Shown in pieces: positions 12,401-26,409 of a DNA stretch of 64,000 bases. The stretch's first letter is position 1. Each line of letters starts with the position of its first letter. The notes under the pieces were generated by a model. The model was not told the DNA's origin. It did not search any database and worked only from the letters and a program-made list of their open reading frames with translations. Origin of the DNA: Caprimulgus europaeus (lineage: Eukaryota > Chordata > Aves > Caprimulgiformes > Caprimulgidae); assembly GCA_907165065.1 (NCBI GenBank), contig OU015528.1, positions 21,156,015 through 21,220,014 on the forward strand, given 5' to 3'. A program made the translations under genes and the position numbers.

Positions 12401-15072
12401 GTTTGGTCCTAGACCAGCTGTGTGATGATCTACTTTCCAGTTTCAAGACAGTAGCCTCGGGGCTGCTCTTGCTTGTACCAGTTTCTCAAGTCCCCAGCAT
12501 TGCTGCTGTGATTGCCCAGAGCACTGGGAGACACATGGGAGGCATCGAAGGTGAAGGTGCCCTCCCCAGAAGATCTCACATTCTGGAGCATTCCTCCAAG
12601 ACCTGTGCAAAGTAGCAAAGTCAGTTGTTGAATTAGACTGGTAAAAGTTGCTTACATTTTACAGATTTTTCATTTTGCCTTTGGAGTGCCTCTAGAGACT
12701 TTTTGCATGAATTTTTCGTAACACTATTGTGTTTTGTGTTTTTTTGTGCACAGTGAGGTTTTCCTAATTACTATTGATCACTGTTTTCCTATGGCATTCC
12801 ATTGTGATGGGGAAGCTAGGATAGAAATAGCTTTCAGTCGTTATTTGGACATCTTGTATATAAGATACTTTTAAATATTGCTGTAATGTGATTTTTAAAA
12901 AAATCATAGAAAATAAAGTTTTATTTTCCTTATCCAAAGCTCTCCCTTTTTCTCTGGCAATCGTCAGTTAATTTAGTTCCCTGCATTTTGCAACAAGAGT
13001 TGAAATGGCTGCTCTGTCTTCAAAGAGGATGGGCATTTCATGCTTCTGAGTATCACTGGTGCTAGTGCAGGTCTTGAAATAGGGCCTGTATGGAAGTTAA
13101 GTGTGGATGGGAGATGTTTAATGCAGTGTAGCGTCTATTAAGTAAATTTGTATTAGAACTGTCTGGGACATTTCTGAATAAATGACTATTTATCAAATGC
13201 AAATGTTTTGCAAAGATGTATCAACACGATGTTAAACGGAAAACAGAGAGAGAAAGATTTTAGCAGTATGGTCACTAATGTACTGGCCCTACAAGTTGGG
13301 AGGTGCCCAGCAAAGGCTTTTTAATTGCTTCAAGATTATCTATGTTAAAGAGCTTTTGCCACTGCGTGTAGATCTAGGTTTGAAGCTTTGTCGCATATCC
13401 TGGGCCATGTCCTTTTTATTGCTGGAATTGTCAATATTTTCACTCAATTGTGTTTTAATGAATCTCTTTGAAAGATTTCAGTTTCATTCTACTGTGTAGT
13501 GGAACTAACTTACAAAATGCCAGTAGATGCCACAAAACAGATTTGTCTTCTTTGAGTTTGTTCTGTTTAGAGTGGATGTAGGTGGGTCTAAGTATGGGAA
13601 TAATTTTAAGAGTCTTTCATGCTGTCATTCCAAAGATGCATATCTCTAAATGTAATTCATACCTGGTTACATTGCAGCCTCAGTGAATATGACAATCAAC
13701 CATATAGACACATATATTTTAATGTGTTTCTGGTATTAGCTAACAGCAACTCTTTCCAGAGCAAGGGCTTTTCCTTACAAAAACACATACTCATCAAACA
13801 TTATAATCTTAGTAGCAGATTTTCTGTATATAAAATTGTAACAGTTTTTCCATGAATAAAGTGTAATATCGCATGACATTACAGGCCCAGAAATAGAAGC
13901 TTTATCCTTTTGACTACGAGAAATCTTCAGCCTCCCAATAGAACCCATAGCTAGTTGTCTGTGTAGGTCTCAAAATAATGCACTTGGAAGGCATAAGGTG
14001 GGTTGTTTTCAGATATTTTATGCAGTACTTTTACAGTTAAATCATCTCAATTTATAAGGAGAAGGATATGAAAAGTAGCTCCAGTAGAATTTCTAAAAAT
14101 TCCCTTAAATATTGTGCATTCCCTCCCCCCATAAGGTATATGGCATCGCCCAACATCATATGTTCTGCAGGAGGTGTGAGAATTTTGCAGACATAAGTTT
14201 TGTATGAATTACATAACTGATTCATGGTTTGCCACCCACATGGAGATAACTATCCAAAATCCTGATATTATTTCTATGTGTCATCAGATAATTTTGCATT
14301 GAATTACAGATAGTTTTATACTGAATTGCAAAGTTCTTAATAACTGCTTTGAAAAAATAACTATGATGTATAAATATATATGCGTGTGTTTCCTCTCTTG
14401 CTTTAGCTCTAATTTTATTCACAAAATTTCCCTTGACAGTCACTGCATGAACATCTATCAGTAAAAGTTCTGCTCCAGATCACGCAGAACACAAGGTGGG
14501 AAACTTCCACAATGGAACTGAGCAATTGGTATGAAGATTAATACTTGTGTCTAAATCTTGACAGTAGTCTTTTAATCACATTTGGAACAAAACTATCCAC
14601 AGGATGAGGAAAAGGGTTAATGACACATCTTCCCTGGAAACAGCGTGTGCAAACATGTTTCGCTAAATAATTTAATTTTTTAAAAACAGATTCATAGAAT
14701 ACATCTCACTGAATCAATTATTCGTGTAAATATAGAGAAAATAACTATCTTTCAAACAGGAAGCAGCTATGTTTTGCAATACTATTAAAATATGAATTAA
14801 TATTAAAAGGAACAAAAAATAGAGTAAGTGGATGATAGGCATTACTTGTTTTAAATGACATAATTCCACCACAGACTCCACACTAAATATTTATGGTAAA
14901 ATGATACTTCAGCTTTAAACTATTATTGCTGGGCTTTTATTCGTATTTACAGTAAGTTCTTTTCTATGGAATTGGTAATCGCTCTAATGAACAAAAGAAA
15001 GAAGCGAAACTCAACATGAATAAAAAACTTTTAGTTTAAAAATGTGACTAATTAAATCTCAGCTCTGCTTTT

Positions 15073-15384
15073 CACAGATTTATTTCATGGAGGTGATGGA
15101 CGGTAGGGACCTGTATAATCAGCTGGTCTGACCTTCTTTATCTGCAGACTTCTGCTCAAAAGCTGGATTAAAGCACGTTTTATAGGAAGGCACCTAACCA
15201 TTTCTTGAAGACCCGAGGTTGTTATTATTTACAGCTTCCTGATAAACTGCTCAAATATTTAACTACTTTTACAGCCAGGAAATTACATATCATTTTAGGG
15301 TTAAATTTTGTCTTTTTCTTCCTTTATCTTCAGTTCCAGCTATTGGATATTCTAATGCCTTTGTCTGCAAGACTGGAAAACCCA
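15073..15384 (-). mobile_element. Ancient CR1/L3-like LINE 3'-end fragment
   Basis: On the plus strand the order of matches is that of an old amniote LINE 3' end in reverse orientation: a start like 'ttcacagattt', then 'atcagctggtctgacctt', then 'tttcttgaagacccgagg', and finally 'agctattggatattctaatg' leading into 'cctttgtctgcaagactgga'. I recall this arrangement from reptile and turtle CR1-type elements. Divergence is high and there are indels. The subfamily cannot be named without a search. Confidence 0.5.
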
Positions 15385-18300
15385 CCACCATGTGAACAAA
15401 AGCTTTGTTTCTGAATCAGATCTTTGTTCCTGGATCTGCAAGGGGCTGTGTCTTGTTTGGCTGCCAGATAAGTTAAACTGTCACAATCTGATGTTGACTT
15501 TGAGACAGTGATTTTGCAGTCATAAATGCAGGAATTAGCTTCTCCTCCTCTTTAATATAGAAGATTTGCCACCAACACAGAAGCCTGTGAGGCATTTTCC
15601 TCCTCTACCTCTAATGACACAGATGCCTAAAGTTCTTAGCCTGAAAACCTGAATTTACCTCTGCTTCTCTCTCCATGTAGGATGAATGATTCATTTTGTT
15701 CTCTGATGTTGTTTCCAACTGCAAAACTGTTACATAAAGGCATTTGGGCCTTCTGCTTTTTATTCAGCTTTGGGAATTTCCCGTGCTCATCGTCAAGACC
15801 TAGGCAGAAAGAACTTCAGATTGATTTTGAGTCAAGTGTCAGCAATGCACACAGAGTATATATTTTTATAATTGTGCTATTTTTCCTTAATAGCACACCT
15901 TCTGATATTTAACAGACAATCATTCTACTTCACAGTTCAATATGTTTAAGCTAAATATTGCTTCATCTCTTCATCTTGTCAATGAAAAATCTAATTTCAT
16001 ATTGACATGACATTTACAGAGTCCCAGTTCAAGAGGACTGTCCTGTTCAGGAGGAAACTTAGGCATCTCTCTAAATCAGAAGACTATCAGTGGGAAAAAT
16101 GTACAAAGGTTTAACTAACGAGTAGAAATGGACCACACTGGGAATAGATTATTCATCAAAATAACTATATATTTCTTCTTCTTCTTGTCTATTTTCAAAA
16201 CCAAAATTATATATATTTCTTTTAATGGTGAAGACTTTTGTCTTAATCATGTTCCTGGTTCTCATCAAGGTTTTTTGTTTCTACTTGTGAATTTTATACC
16301 TCTCTATGGATTCAAAGATTCTTAAATATGTATTCCCTGACTGGCAACTCCCACACACAGGCAGCATCTGTGAGTCTTCACAGAGCTGAGGGCTGACCTA
16401 TGTAAAGACAGGTAATGGGCAACTGAGGTCTTCATTTGCTTCCTGTCCCAGATTTCCTTTCTTTGTTATACACTATGATGCTGCTTTGCTCCTACCACAA
16501 TGACAGAACATTCCTGTTAAGGTGATTTTCAGTACATGAAACTTTCCAGTTTATTAGCATTACTTTGACTTAGGAAAACTGATAATTAGGATATGTCAAG
16601 CTGCTATACCTGACACTTTCTACTACTGCCTCTGAAGCAGGAGAAGAAAAGCCAGGAGTAATGGAACACTACTAAATTTCATTTGGGAAGTGTTATTAAT
16701 ATGCTTTATATAAAATAAAATGGGTATCTCAGTGCACTGTGAGCTGTTATTGAAACGGATTAAAGGCACTCATCACAGCATTCTAGGTATCATACTATTC
16801 CCTGTCAATGTGTTATTAAATAGCATTGTATAGATGACAAATGTGTTCTCTAAGTATTGAAATGCTTTGTTTTGTTTGGGGAGTAGAGGATATGCAGCAA
16901 ACCAGCACTATTAGGCCATAATTTTAGCTGTTCCAAATTAACATAACTCCACTGGGAGTAGTGCCAGGAATATAAAATGAATGTTGAACTTACAGTAGAA
17001 TCAGCTACTGTGGTACTTCAACGGTGTGGAGGGCTGGGGTGCAGGAAACATTTGAAAGAAAGCATAGTAGATTATCTGGGGATAAGCTTTGCTTCAGTGC
17101 CAGGTGAACTGAATAAAATATTTCAAGCTACAAAATATTGAATGTCTGTAATACATTTCACTACTGGCATTATAAATGCCCTTTAGAGGAAAAGCTGGAG
17201 TGTACAGAAAACATACCTTTCTAATACAGTAGAATTCCCTGTGTGCAGCCCTGAAGTAAAGGCTAAAATCCTTGTTCTTTATAATCAGCACAAGGATTCA
17301 CATGTTCTCTAATGAAATTCCTGTTAAATAAGCCATATGGTCGTTACACTATGGTTTGAAGCAAGAGGAAAAATATTATCCTGAATCAGAAATCAGATAA
17401 GGGGCATAAGATAAAACAGCTAACAAATTTACTTTTTCGGATAGCAAAACTTGTGGTTTAAAATTAGGTAATATTAGAAAAAAGTGCTTTGGAGCAATAA
17501 TATTTTTAAAAAGCTAAGAAGTGAAATGCAAAATACATTGAAAGAAAGGTACTTAACTATTCATATAGTGTGACTGAATATTAAATTAATTGTATCAGCA
17601 CTGAAAAAAGTATTTGGCACCATGGAGCACAGGTCAGTGGAGTCATTGCTATCCAGTGTGAGGTCCTAAAAACAGACAAAGTTAGAATATTGAAGGAATG
17701 GAGTAGAAAATATAACTGAAAGTACTCTAATATTGTGTAAATCAATCTTTTCTGAAATGCAATGATCAGTTCTGCTTAGCTTGCCTCAGCAGAGATATAA
17801 ACAGGAAGAAGAAGGGTTCACAACTGGGTCAGTGACACCACAAACACTCATGGAACTCATCACCACCAGTCATCACTGAAATCAAGACTGAAAAAAAAAA
17901 TTATTAATCTTATGGTAAATGAATGATGAAAACATAAACAGCTATAGCAACCAAGGCACCATCACAACTTGGACAGAGGGGAAAGGCCAAGCTGCTTTCA
18001 GTTCACTGGATGCCCCACCAGCTGGCTGGACAAGCCTTATCTCTGTAAACCAGGTGTAGGAATTGAGTCCTTGGTGAAAACACCCAGCTCTGGCTGTAAA
18101 TCTCAAAATGTTGGAAGAAAATTATGATTAAAAGGGAAACTGAAGCACTGAAGTAATTCCTTGATTTGTAAAGGGGAAGTGACTTAGCAAAAAAACATAT
18201 GGAGGGCATGATACTCATCAAATAGCCTGGAATAAAATAAAAGCAAAACAAAATTGTAATCCTGAAAGAAGAAACAAAGCCTACAGCCCACTAGCTGGTT

Positions 18301-21300
18301 CAGCTGCTCTCAGGTTGGTGTGCGAAATCCATTCCTACATGAACTCATCTCACGCACTGCTGGGAACAGGATCCCAGTAATGAAACGCAAAGGATTTTTT
18401 ATTAATTCTGCCCTGCCCCACCCCCCCTATAAAATTATGTCCATACCTTAGGGTTCTGGATTTAGCCCTTTAGAAAACAGAAGTGAAGTGAGGCATTTCA
18501 CTCATTTAAGATGCAATATTAATGTGCAGCCTTTGCTAGATTCTTTTAACATACAATTATTTCTTCCTTGATAAGATTCAATTAATGGGTGAGATAATGA
18601 AGTAGCTATTCCCCAGGAATTATTATGTAACTTACATTTTCCTGTCTTCATACAATGGGAGATATTAAAGTCAGAAACCTTTGTTTCTTTGCTGTTTTCA
18701 GCTCTTTTGCATGTTTATTTTACATACTACATGTTCAGTAATATAAAAACTTATCTTAAACCTTAGGTATGTGGTTTTAACAGCACATCACTGATTTTCT
18801 CAGTGAATGTTTGCTTTGTTCTTATTAATTACAAATATGCATGTAATGATACACTGTTTTGATTTCATTATGTTACACAGGCTTTCTAAAGCCCTTGCCT
18901 AAGGAGTATAATACAATCTGCTGAGCCCTGGGCAGGGTGATTTACAGACTACTCTACATTAACCTGTAGTTCACGCACCACTGAGTGTTTTCCTCCCCTA
19001 ATTAGAGACTAGCCGATTGCAGTATTTATAATTACTTAATATGATGAGGATTTATGTAGAGAGAGATTAAATAAAGAGAGATTTAACAAAAACACAGAGC
19101 ACAGACAACATATAATTAGGAGAGCAATACATTTCAGGATACTAGGATCTTCAGAATCTGCTTTCTATTAGTTTGTTCTTTCATTGTTTGAGACCACTTT
19201 CTCCAGGTGGAAAACATATTGGCATAGTCACAAAAACCCCTCAGAGTCTCCTATAGAAAACACTGACACAAAATCTTCTTGATTTGAATAAATGTGTTGA
19301 TGCAGATAACAGTGTTTCAAGCTCTGCCTCTTAAGAAACAGGAGTAATTGTTCCATATTCAAAGCTGTCATGAAATTCTATTACAATACAGGATAATTGA
19401 GGGGGGTGGCAATACTACCGTGAAGGTAATTTAATTATTTAGTCATAGTGAAATTTGAAAAACAAAAACAAAAACCAAAACCAAACAACCTGCAAAAAGC
19501 AAGCCCAGCATTATGAGCCAGATGTGCTTTTGCTACTTATCTGTGAAGCAAAACTATTTCTAACCTAGTCCAGATCAGAGCTGAGCACTTCAGCTTTCTC
19601 AGTTTTTTATCTTCTCCTTGCCTCCAACAGATTTCCTATTGCAGGGGCTAGAGTAACTCACTTTGGCTCAATAAACCCATTTGCTTGAATGATTCCTTCT
19701 GTAGAAAGCTTGGATTAAGCAGTTAATTATATGATTATGCAAGGAGTTGCCCCCTTGCTCTCTGATGCTGTCTATCTGGATGATCCATGTTAAAAAAAAA
19801 ATAAATAAATACAGTGCTTAAATAGCGTTTCCCCAAACCCAAGCCACACCAACAGAACAAGGTTAGGGTGCAACTGTCTGTGACGGTACACCAACAGATC
19901 AGAGCTGAGCATCTGTGAGTGTGTGTGGGGAGAGATAATACCTGCAGTCTGTTCAACACATCTTACCAAAGCAAAGGTCCTTGCAAAGGAAAATGTTTCT
20001 GCTGTGTTTTCAAAAGCTTTCTAATGTTTCTCGGCTCATCATATCTGCAAAGTAAATCAGAGGATAAGAGCTGTTTTGCATAAAATCTGATCTGGAAGTA
20101 TCTTGGGAGGGACAGAATATGATTTATATTCAATGGCAGAAATACAATATATAAACAAAGCTATGAAATTTTAAATCCTAGCAAAACTAAGATGAAGAAG
20201 TAAAGTGTTTTCGAAGAGCCAAGATAACAAATATAATGCAATATAACATTTCCAAAATGAGAAACAAGAAGCTCTGGAGGTTTTCAAAACAGCTAAGAAA
20301 TAAAGAGCATAGCTCATCATTTGCCAGCACCTTTTTGGAGTGCTTTCAGACGCTCCTGTTTAACATTGCTCACACAACATTTACACAAATACAAATGGAT
20401 AAAAATGTACCGCCATGAAACTAGGGGCTGAGATGTCCCACATGGCGTGGCTAATCTGTGCTACGGCTTTCCAGACACAAAAGAGAGACTGGGACCTGGG
20501 CAAGTGCCTCCAGATGAAGGCACACAGGGGTTCCTTGTGGCCTCCCTCTTTATGCTAATCCTATACAGTCACATTTGCTCCCCGAGAGACTACTATTCAC
20601 CGAGACACCAACATACATTGCAAGTGAGCAGTGGTTACTTATCAATTGTTCAGCATAAAGGAGTAGTAGAGGAGAAAACCTGTATTCAGTAAAGGCATGG
20701 ATAGTCTAGAAGCACAAATTAAGATATAATAGCATATGTAATATATTTACTTCTGAAAAATGTGTATATAGGTCTCTAACAACAAGAGGTGAAACTTTAA
20801 GCATTAGTGGGCAGACTGTGACTTTGTGTGGGTAGCATGTGCCTTTCGGTTTGTCAAAAAAGAGGAAGGTGTGGCATTGTCCTTCTGGAGGACAGAAAGA
20901 GGGTGAATGAGAAAAGGCACAAGGCATTCAGTTAGCAACAGTGTCGTCTGCCCACAAGTAATTGAGAACAGGATGCATGTATGTTGGTTGCCACGTGATG
21001 TTTTTAAAAAGATGAGGCTATATGTTTAACTTCAAAGACAAAGTTGCACTGACATCTAATCAACGTATTTCCTAATGCTAGCCAGCACAATCTCTGTTGA
21101 GTATTTCTAGTCTACCAATGCATACCTCTGTGAAAAACATTCATATGCTCTGGCCTAATCCAATATACTGGAACAATGGACTTCTTTCAAACTCTCTAAT
21201 GCACATTCAGTTAAGAAAATAAACAAGATCAGCAGCAACTGGCTACCAACATAGTTCTGTTGCAAAGCAAAATGAGGGGACAAAGCCAAAACCAGTTGGA

Positions 21301-21370
21301 TTATGTCGGTTCTGTGGACTGATGGGGGGTATTGGAAGGACACACAGCAAAGAGGAAACGAAGGAGTCTC
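15385..21370. other. AT-rich non-coding DNA, gene desert part 3
   Basis: No recognisable gene or element. It contains an A-rich simple repeat at 19,457-19,488 and a short MIR-like string near 18,130-18,190 (too short to call). The stretch at about 18,500-19,080 is rich in homeodomain-like ATTA/TAAT cores and could hold conserved non-coding elements, but this cannot be judged from one genome. Confidence 0.5.
19457..19488. repeat. (AAAAAC)n-like simple repeat
   Basis: Five or so AAAAAC/AAAACC units in tandem, degenerate at the right end. Confidence 0.65.
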
Positions 21371-22060
21371 TGGTGGTTTAACTCACAGGTAGGACCATGT
21401 GGTCCTGCACTTCCTCCCCTCACTCACTGAGATGAGATGGGAGACACAAAAAAAGGAATGAAGGATAGAGACAGCTCACTCACCAGTTATGGTCATGGGC
21501 AAAACAGACTCAACTTGGGGAAGAAAAATCAATGTAATTAGTTGCCATTCATCTGAGTAGCACAATGAGACACAACAACCACATCTTACAACACCTTCCC
21601 CCCACCCATCCCTTCTTCCCAGGCTCAAATTATTTTGCTCCCGATGTTTCTACCTTCTCCTCAACCCCAGCTGCACAGGGCTCTTCCCGTCATGAAAGTC
21701 CAGAAACAAGATGTTCCAAAGCAAGCTTCGCATGGAGTCACAGAGCTCTTCAGGCTCAGCTCCTAGTTCTGGCATGGGGACATGCACAGGTCCTCGGGTC
21801 TGGCACACCCCCTCACCCCTGCTCTGGCATCAAGCAACTCTTGGGGTCTCAATTCCATCACACTTGCCCTCAGGCTCAGCTTTTCTGCTCCAGCATGGAG
21901 TCCTCCATGGCCATACACGTGTGTATCTGCTCCGCTGTTGAACCACCCTGGACTGCGGGGACCTCTCTCTCTGTTTAGGCCAATGGTTGTCTTTTGTTCA
22001 GATCAGTGGCCTCTCCTCCAGGTTCTCTCCACCTTCTTCTCTTCAGGACAGCCCTTCCCC
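21371..22060 (-). mobile_element. Solo LTR of an avian endogenous retrovirus, reverse orientation
   Basis: Read on the minus strand, this stretch has the layout of the LTR at 25,900-27,933: a block of repeats each containing a form of 'tggagcag', then 'gagcctgggaagaagg', a T-rich stretch, 'ccccaagttgagtctgtttt' and 'ctggtgagtgagctgtctct', ending in 'taaaccacca' at 21,371. No gag, pol or env coding sequence accompanies it, so it is probably a solo LTR left by recombination between two LTRs. The 5' end (high coordinate) fades out near 22,040-22,100 and may be truncated. No target-site duplication was found. Confidence 0.7.
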
Positions 22061-25000
22061 TCACAAATAAGGATTTGCAGAGGCATTTCTTCAGTTTCAT
22101 TAGAAAAATGTTGTAGTGACAAAACAAAAGCTCTGAGATCTGCTTTATGCTACTCTTCTCAATAAGAGCATTCTTCATAAGGTTCTTATAAATGCTTTAA
22201 CTTGTTTTTGTCATTTTCTCTCTCTCTTTCTCTCTCCCCCCTCCCCCCCCAAAAAAATGAACCTAAATAACTCAACTATTTTACAGATGCTATGAAAGAC
22301 TCATGAAAGTTGCTATATAAGGAAAACTACGTTTCATGAACTGTTGTACAAGATACACCAAAGACTTTGGGCTAATCACTGCTCCTATTTTTATATAATA
22401 CTTCTAAAGTCTGTAATGTTTCACAAGGGCAACCAAGATCAACACATAGTTTCTTTGCTTCATGCTGTGTGAAATGCTCATGCTCAAAAGCTAAGGGTTT
22501 GTTTCATGTATTAAAAATACCACAGTGATCACGAGTACTGTCTTTGACACAAAAGATTTTCCCTAAGGACCATGTGTTTGGTGTGTTAGTTTTGTTAGCG
22601 AGATTGGTCTCTTGTAAAACATCCTATACCTTCCTAAATGTGCTGAAAAAGCTTGTGCCAGATACTCCATGGCTATTATTCTAAAAAAGCAAGTCTCCTT
22701 GCTGAAAAGAGCATTTCTTTTTAGAAGATAAACAATGGAAGGGTAAAGTTATCCTAAAGGTAAAGTAAGGTCAAAATGGTTCAGAGCCATCAGATAATTT
22801 GTCCTGGAAAAAGAATACTGGCAGGCTGAGCTAATCAAAGAGTTTGGTTGACTGAACATTGCCTAACACACTATGGCACTCTATTGACTTTTCAGAACTT
22901 GTCAATCCCTTCAGCCTTCCCTGCATTACTCTAACCATGAAAGAACAACATACACCAGGAGCTCGGCTGCAGTTCTAACTGCAAACAAGGTAAATACTTC
23001 TGATTAAACTTTAGCATTGCCTTAAGCTGACAAAAAAACTTTCTAAGACTAGCAAACTACTTGGAAAAAAGTCTCTTTGCTTTCCCAAAGAACCTCTGGA
23101 AAGTCATGTGGTCTTAATGTGCCTGTGCAATAACATCTGTTGTAAAAAAAAACTCCTTTTTTTTTTCTTTCTCTTAATGCTGCCAGTTGTGCAGTCTTGG
23201 TTATATTTTTGCACAAAAGGGAATAGCATTTGTCATTTAGGTTATATGTGATCTATACAGCAATGTTTTTCCAAAAGGGGAGTGCTTATTATCAGCAATT
23301 GTTATTGCTGTACTCTTATCGCTCCCCTGATGGTTTATAATCAAGGATTTCAGTCTCAGCTTGTGTTTCTCCTTTACTTCCAAAGACCTTCATGTACTAG
23401 CAGTCTCTGGCTGCCACAAAACTTTCTCCCATTCTGCTGAATGAAGATCTTGTGACTTTGCTTCTTTCTCTTCACATGAGCTGCAATCAGTTCAACCTTT
23501 TATATAGCCTCTTCGATTTAATGAAGTAACACCCAGTCAAGTGTTGAAGTAATTAAAATTTGTGAGAAAGAGATCATTGTAGTCAGTGGCAGGAATGGGG
23601 AAAGAAATAACAAACCATATTCAATTAGAGCCAGAAACAACTCCCTAAAAGTCTCCTGCATTCTCAGAGAAACCAGATGGTTGAGAGCTTCCATGATATG
23701 TATAGCTGTCTTGCTATGCTGAAAACTAGAGAATTTATAGAGCTGCTGGACCAAATCCTGCAGTTGCCAGAGCATAAATCTACAATAATTCCATTAGTCT
23801 TTTTGGATTTATTTAACTGAAAGGGAAATCAGAATCAGATTCTTTTTTTTCACTGCTTTATGTGATGAATAACGTGCTCATCATAAATACAGAGTGCCAG
23901 AAAAACCCAAGTTTTGCATCACAGGATTTAGAATAGATGTCCTTTAAAATGGTTGGGCAGCAATTAAGACAAATAGATGTTCCTGATGAAAACACACCCC
24001 AATGTCTAGCTCCTGCTCTTAACAAAGTAGAATGCAACACTTTTTTCAAACTTGACTTTAATCAGAACAAAAAGAAACCCTGGTCATTTGCCAGTCTGGT
24101 TTTCCTTAGGGCTTTGCCCCAGGCAGTTTTGAAATGACAGCTTAGAGAGTGCGGAGAGAAATAAATAATTTAAGATTATATTTTTTATTTCCTTTAAGCT
24201 AGATTTCAGAATTTTCTGGAACTAAAATGTTGTAACATAAGGATCCAACCTCAAGTTTTTAAAGTTTAAACAAAGGCAAAGACATAATAAAAGTGGTACA
24301 TCATTTTGACCCTTGTTCATCTGTGTCACAATTCTGGATTTTAAGTAATTTTTAAGGTAAAGAAACTGAATATTTCATATACATGAGTTCTGGATGCCCT
24401 CTGGTACTAAAAACAAATCAGCTATGTACTGGAAAATGCTTACATAGGAAGGCCAGGGCTAGTCACCTGCGGCTTGGCCATTTGAAGGCTGAACTCTGTA
24501 AGGAAGGTTGCTAGGGTAGTCTCCAAGGAGGAAGCAGCTTGGTGCCGCCAGGCTGGGGAGAGGAACCATGAAAGGATTCAGCAGCAGTGGTGGCAGGGGC
24601 ATCAGGACTGAGTTCGTATCTGGGCTACCTAGGCTCATGGGTCTCCAGTTTCTGGAGGATCCTGGCCTGGGAACGAAGCAAGTCATCTTGAGATGTGTGT
24701 GCTGAAAGTGATACTTCACAGTCTGAAGCAGGACATGGACAGTGATATGTGGCGCTTGGTCTCACTGTGCTGATCTGGAGCTCTGTGACCTGGTTCAGGG
24801 AGGAGCAGCAAAGTAAGGAAGGATGCACCTACTGCATTTAAAAAAAAAAAAGAAATTAGAACATCACAAACATTGTTTGTCACAAGGTTGTCATTACCAC
24901 CAGAGTAACAGATCTCTAGCTTTGTGTCTGAATGTGCAGGAGCTGCGAATCATTAGAAATCAGTTCATAAGCAACTGTAACTTCTTATTTACCTACCAGG

Positions 25001-25894
25001 CAATTATTCCTATTAATCACTTCTGATAAACACTTTTAGGGCTAATGACATATTTCCATAAATAGTATTCCTAGCAGCCATTGCAAGGCAAGAAACTAGT
25101 AATGATAATAGGCATCCTAAAATATTGTGGATAATATCTACCATCAGCTAGGCATGGAATTACTGGGCAAATGCAGATTTATAGCCCCGTATTAGCACAG
25201 AGTGATGCACCACAAGCTGCTACACACTGCAGAAAAGGCAGTGCCAGGCTTGCTGTTTCAGAAAACTCGGGTTCCGAAAAGGAGATGCACTGCAGGTAGT
25301 GATGGTTTACTGAAAGATGATAAGTTGTGGCAAATAGTATTCTGAAAGGCCAACTTCTGCCATAGCAAAACTGAGGATGGGAATGTCACAGTACCTAAAT
25401 GAGGAAAAAACATCTTCGGGTTCCCGTTCCCATTCCCTGCCAGGCCAGCCTGCAGGTTCTTGCTGTAGATGACAGACTCCGAGGGAAATCTTTTGAGGTT
25501 TCTAATCTAAAGTATATTTCTAAAAGTGTATGGCTCATTGCTGTTCCCATCAAGCATTTCTGTTGATGTCAAATTGGACACTAGTGTCAAAGGTTCAGTT
25601 CCCTGTTCTAGCATGCCTTTCTGCACTGTAGTAGATTAAGTGACTAAGTGAGACTGCTTTTATATCCCATACTGTGGCTAAAGCAAAACCAAGGTAGTGC
25701 TGTTGGTAGCATGTATAAGTTTCTATTTATTTAGCAATAAGAGATTTGCACCTTTCTTTTTGAAATCAAAAGAAGCCTTGAATTTTTACAACATTCATAA
25801 AAACTGAGAATAAAAGCAGTTAGAAGCTGGACAGTACAAAATTAATATCCTGATGAAGTTAAAAAGTGCCATGGACTTCTAACTTTCACTAAAC
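22061..25894. other. Non-coding DNA between two LTRs
   Basis: No gene recognised. It contains a pyrimidine tract at 22,214-22,250 followed by seven A, and a 12-base A run near 24,840. Confidence 0.5.
22214..22257. repeat. CT-rich microsatellite / polypyrimidine tract with poly-C and poly-A
   Basis: TCTCTC units grade into C-runs and then seven A. This is a mirror-type pyrimidine tract that could form triplex DNA; it is probably simple sequence. Confidence 0.7.
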
Positions 25895-26033
25895 TTGTGT
25901 GTTGGGTTTGCATGGTAGAGTTTTGATAGTGGGGGAGAAGCTACAGGGGTGGCTCCTGTGAGAAGATGCCAGAAGCTTCCTCCAAGATGGACCCGCTGCT
26001 GGCCAAGGCTGAGCCCATCAGTAACGCCTCTGT

Positions 26034-26231
26034 GATAACATCATTAAGAAGGGAAAGAGAAAAAAAAAATAGCACATTTTTGCAGCTAGAGAGAGAGAGG
26101 AGTGAGAAGATGTGAAAGAAACAACTCTGCAGGATAACATAATTAAGAAAAAAAAGGGGAAGAGGAAAAAAAATCTGCACACTATGCAGCTAGAGAGGAG
26201 TGAGAAGATGTGAGAGAAACAACCCTTGCAG
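26034..26231 (+). repeat. 99-bp tandem duplication inside the LTR
   Basis: Unit 1 (26,034-26,132) and unit 2 (26,133-26,231) both start gataacat, pass through an A/G-rich stretch, share 'ggagtgagaagatgtga' plus 'gaaacaac', and end in tgcag. The two units differ by scattered substitutions and small indels in the purine-rich part, so the duplication is not very recent. Confidence 0.85.
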
Positions 26232-26409
26232 ACACCAAGGTCAGTGAAGAAGGAGGGGGAGGAGGTGCCCCAGGCACCAGAGCAGAGATTTTCCTGTAAC
26301 TTGTGGTGAAAACCATGGTGAGGCAGGCTGTCCCCCTGCAGCCCATGCAGGACCCCATGTCAGAGCAGATGGATGCCCAAAGGAGGCTGTGACCCCATGG
26401 GAAGCCAAC

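Larger units (their letters stand above)
8759..15072. other. Non-coding DNA, gene desert part 2
   Basis: No recognisable exon, RNA gene or mobile element was seen. It contains a perfect 10-bp inverted repeat with a 10-base loop at 9,390-9,419, followed immediately by a 20-bp direct duplication. The longest open frame, at 12,175-12,615 plus strand, has no recognisable domain and is treated as chance. Confidence 0.55.

Noticed and set aside
12175-12615. 146-codon plus-strand open frame
   Set aside because: No domain, mixed AT-rich and GC-richer halves, no promoter or splice context, ordinary codon composition for random DNA.
18130-18190. Short string resembling the reverse complement of a MIR core
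   Set aside because: Only a few short matches; too little to separate from chance without a profile search.
21565-21978. 137-codon plus-strand open frame
   Set aside because: It lies within, and antisense to, the minus-strand LTR and its tandem units; not a gene.
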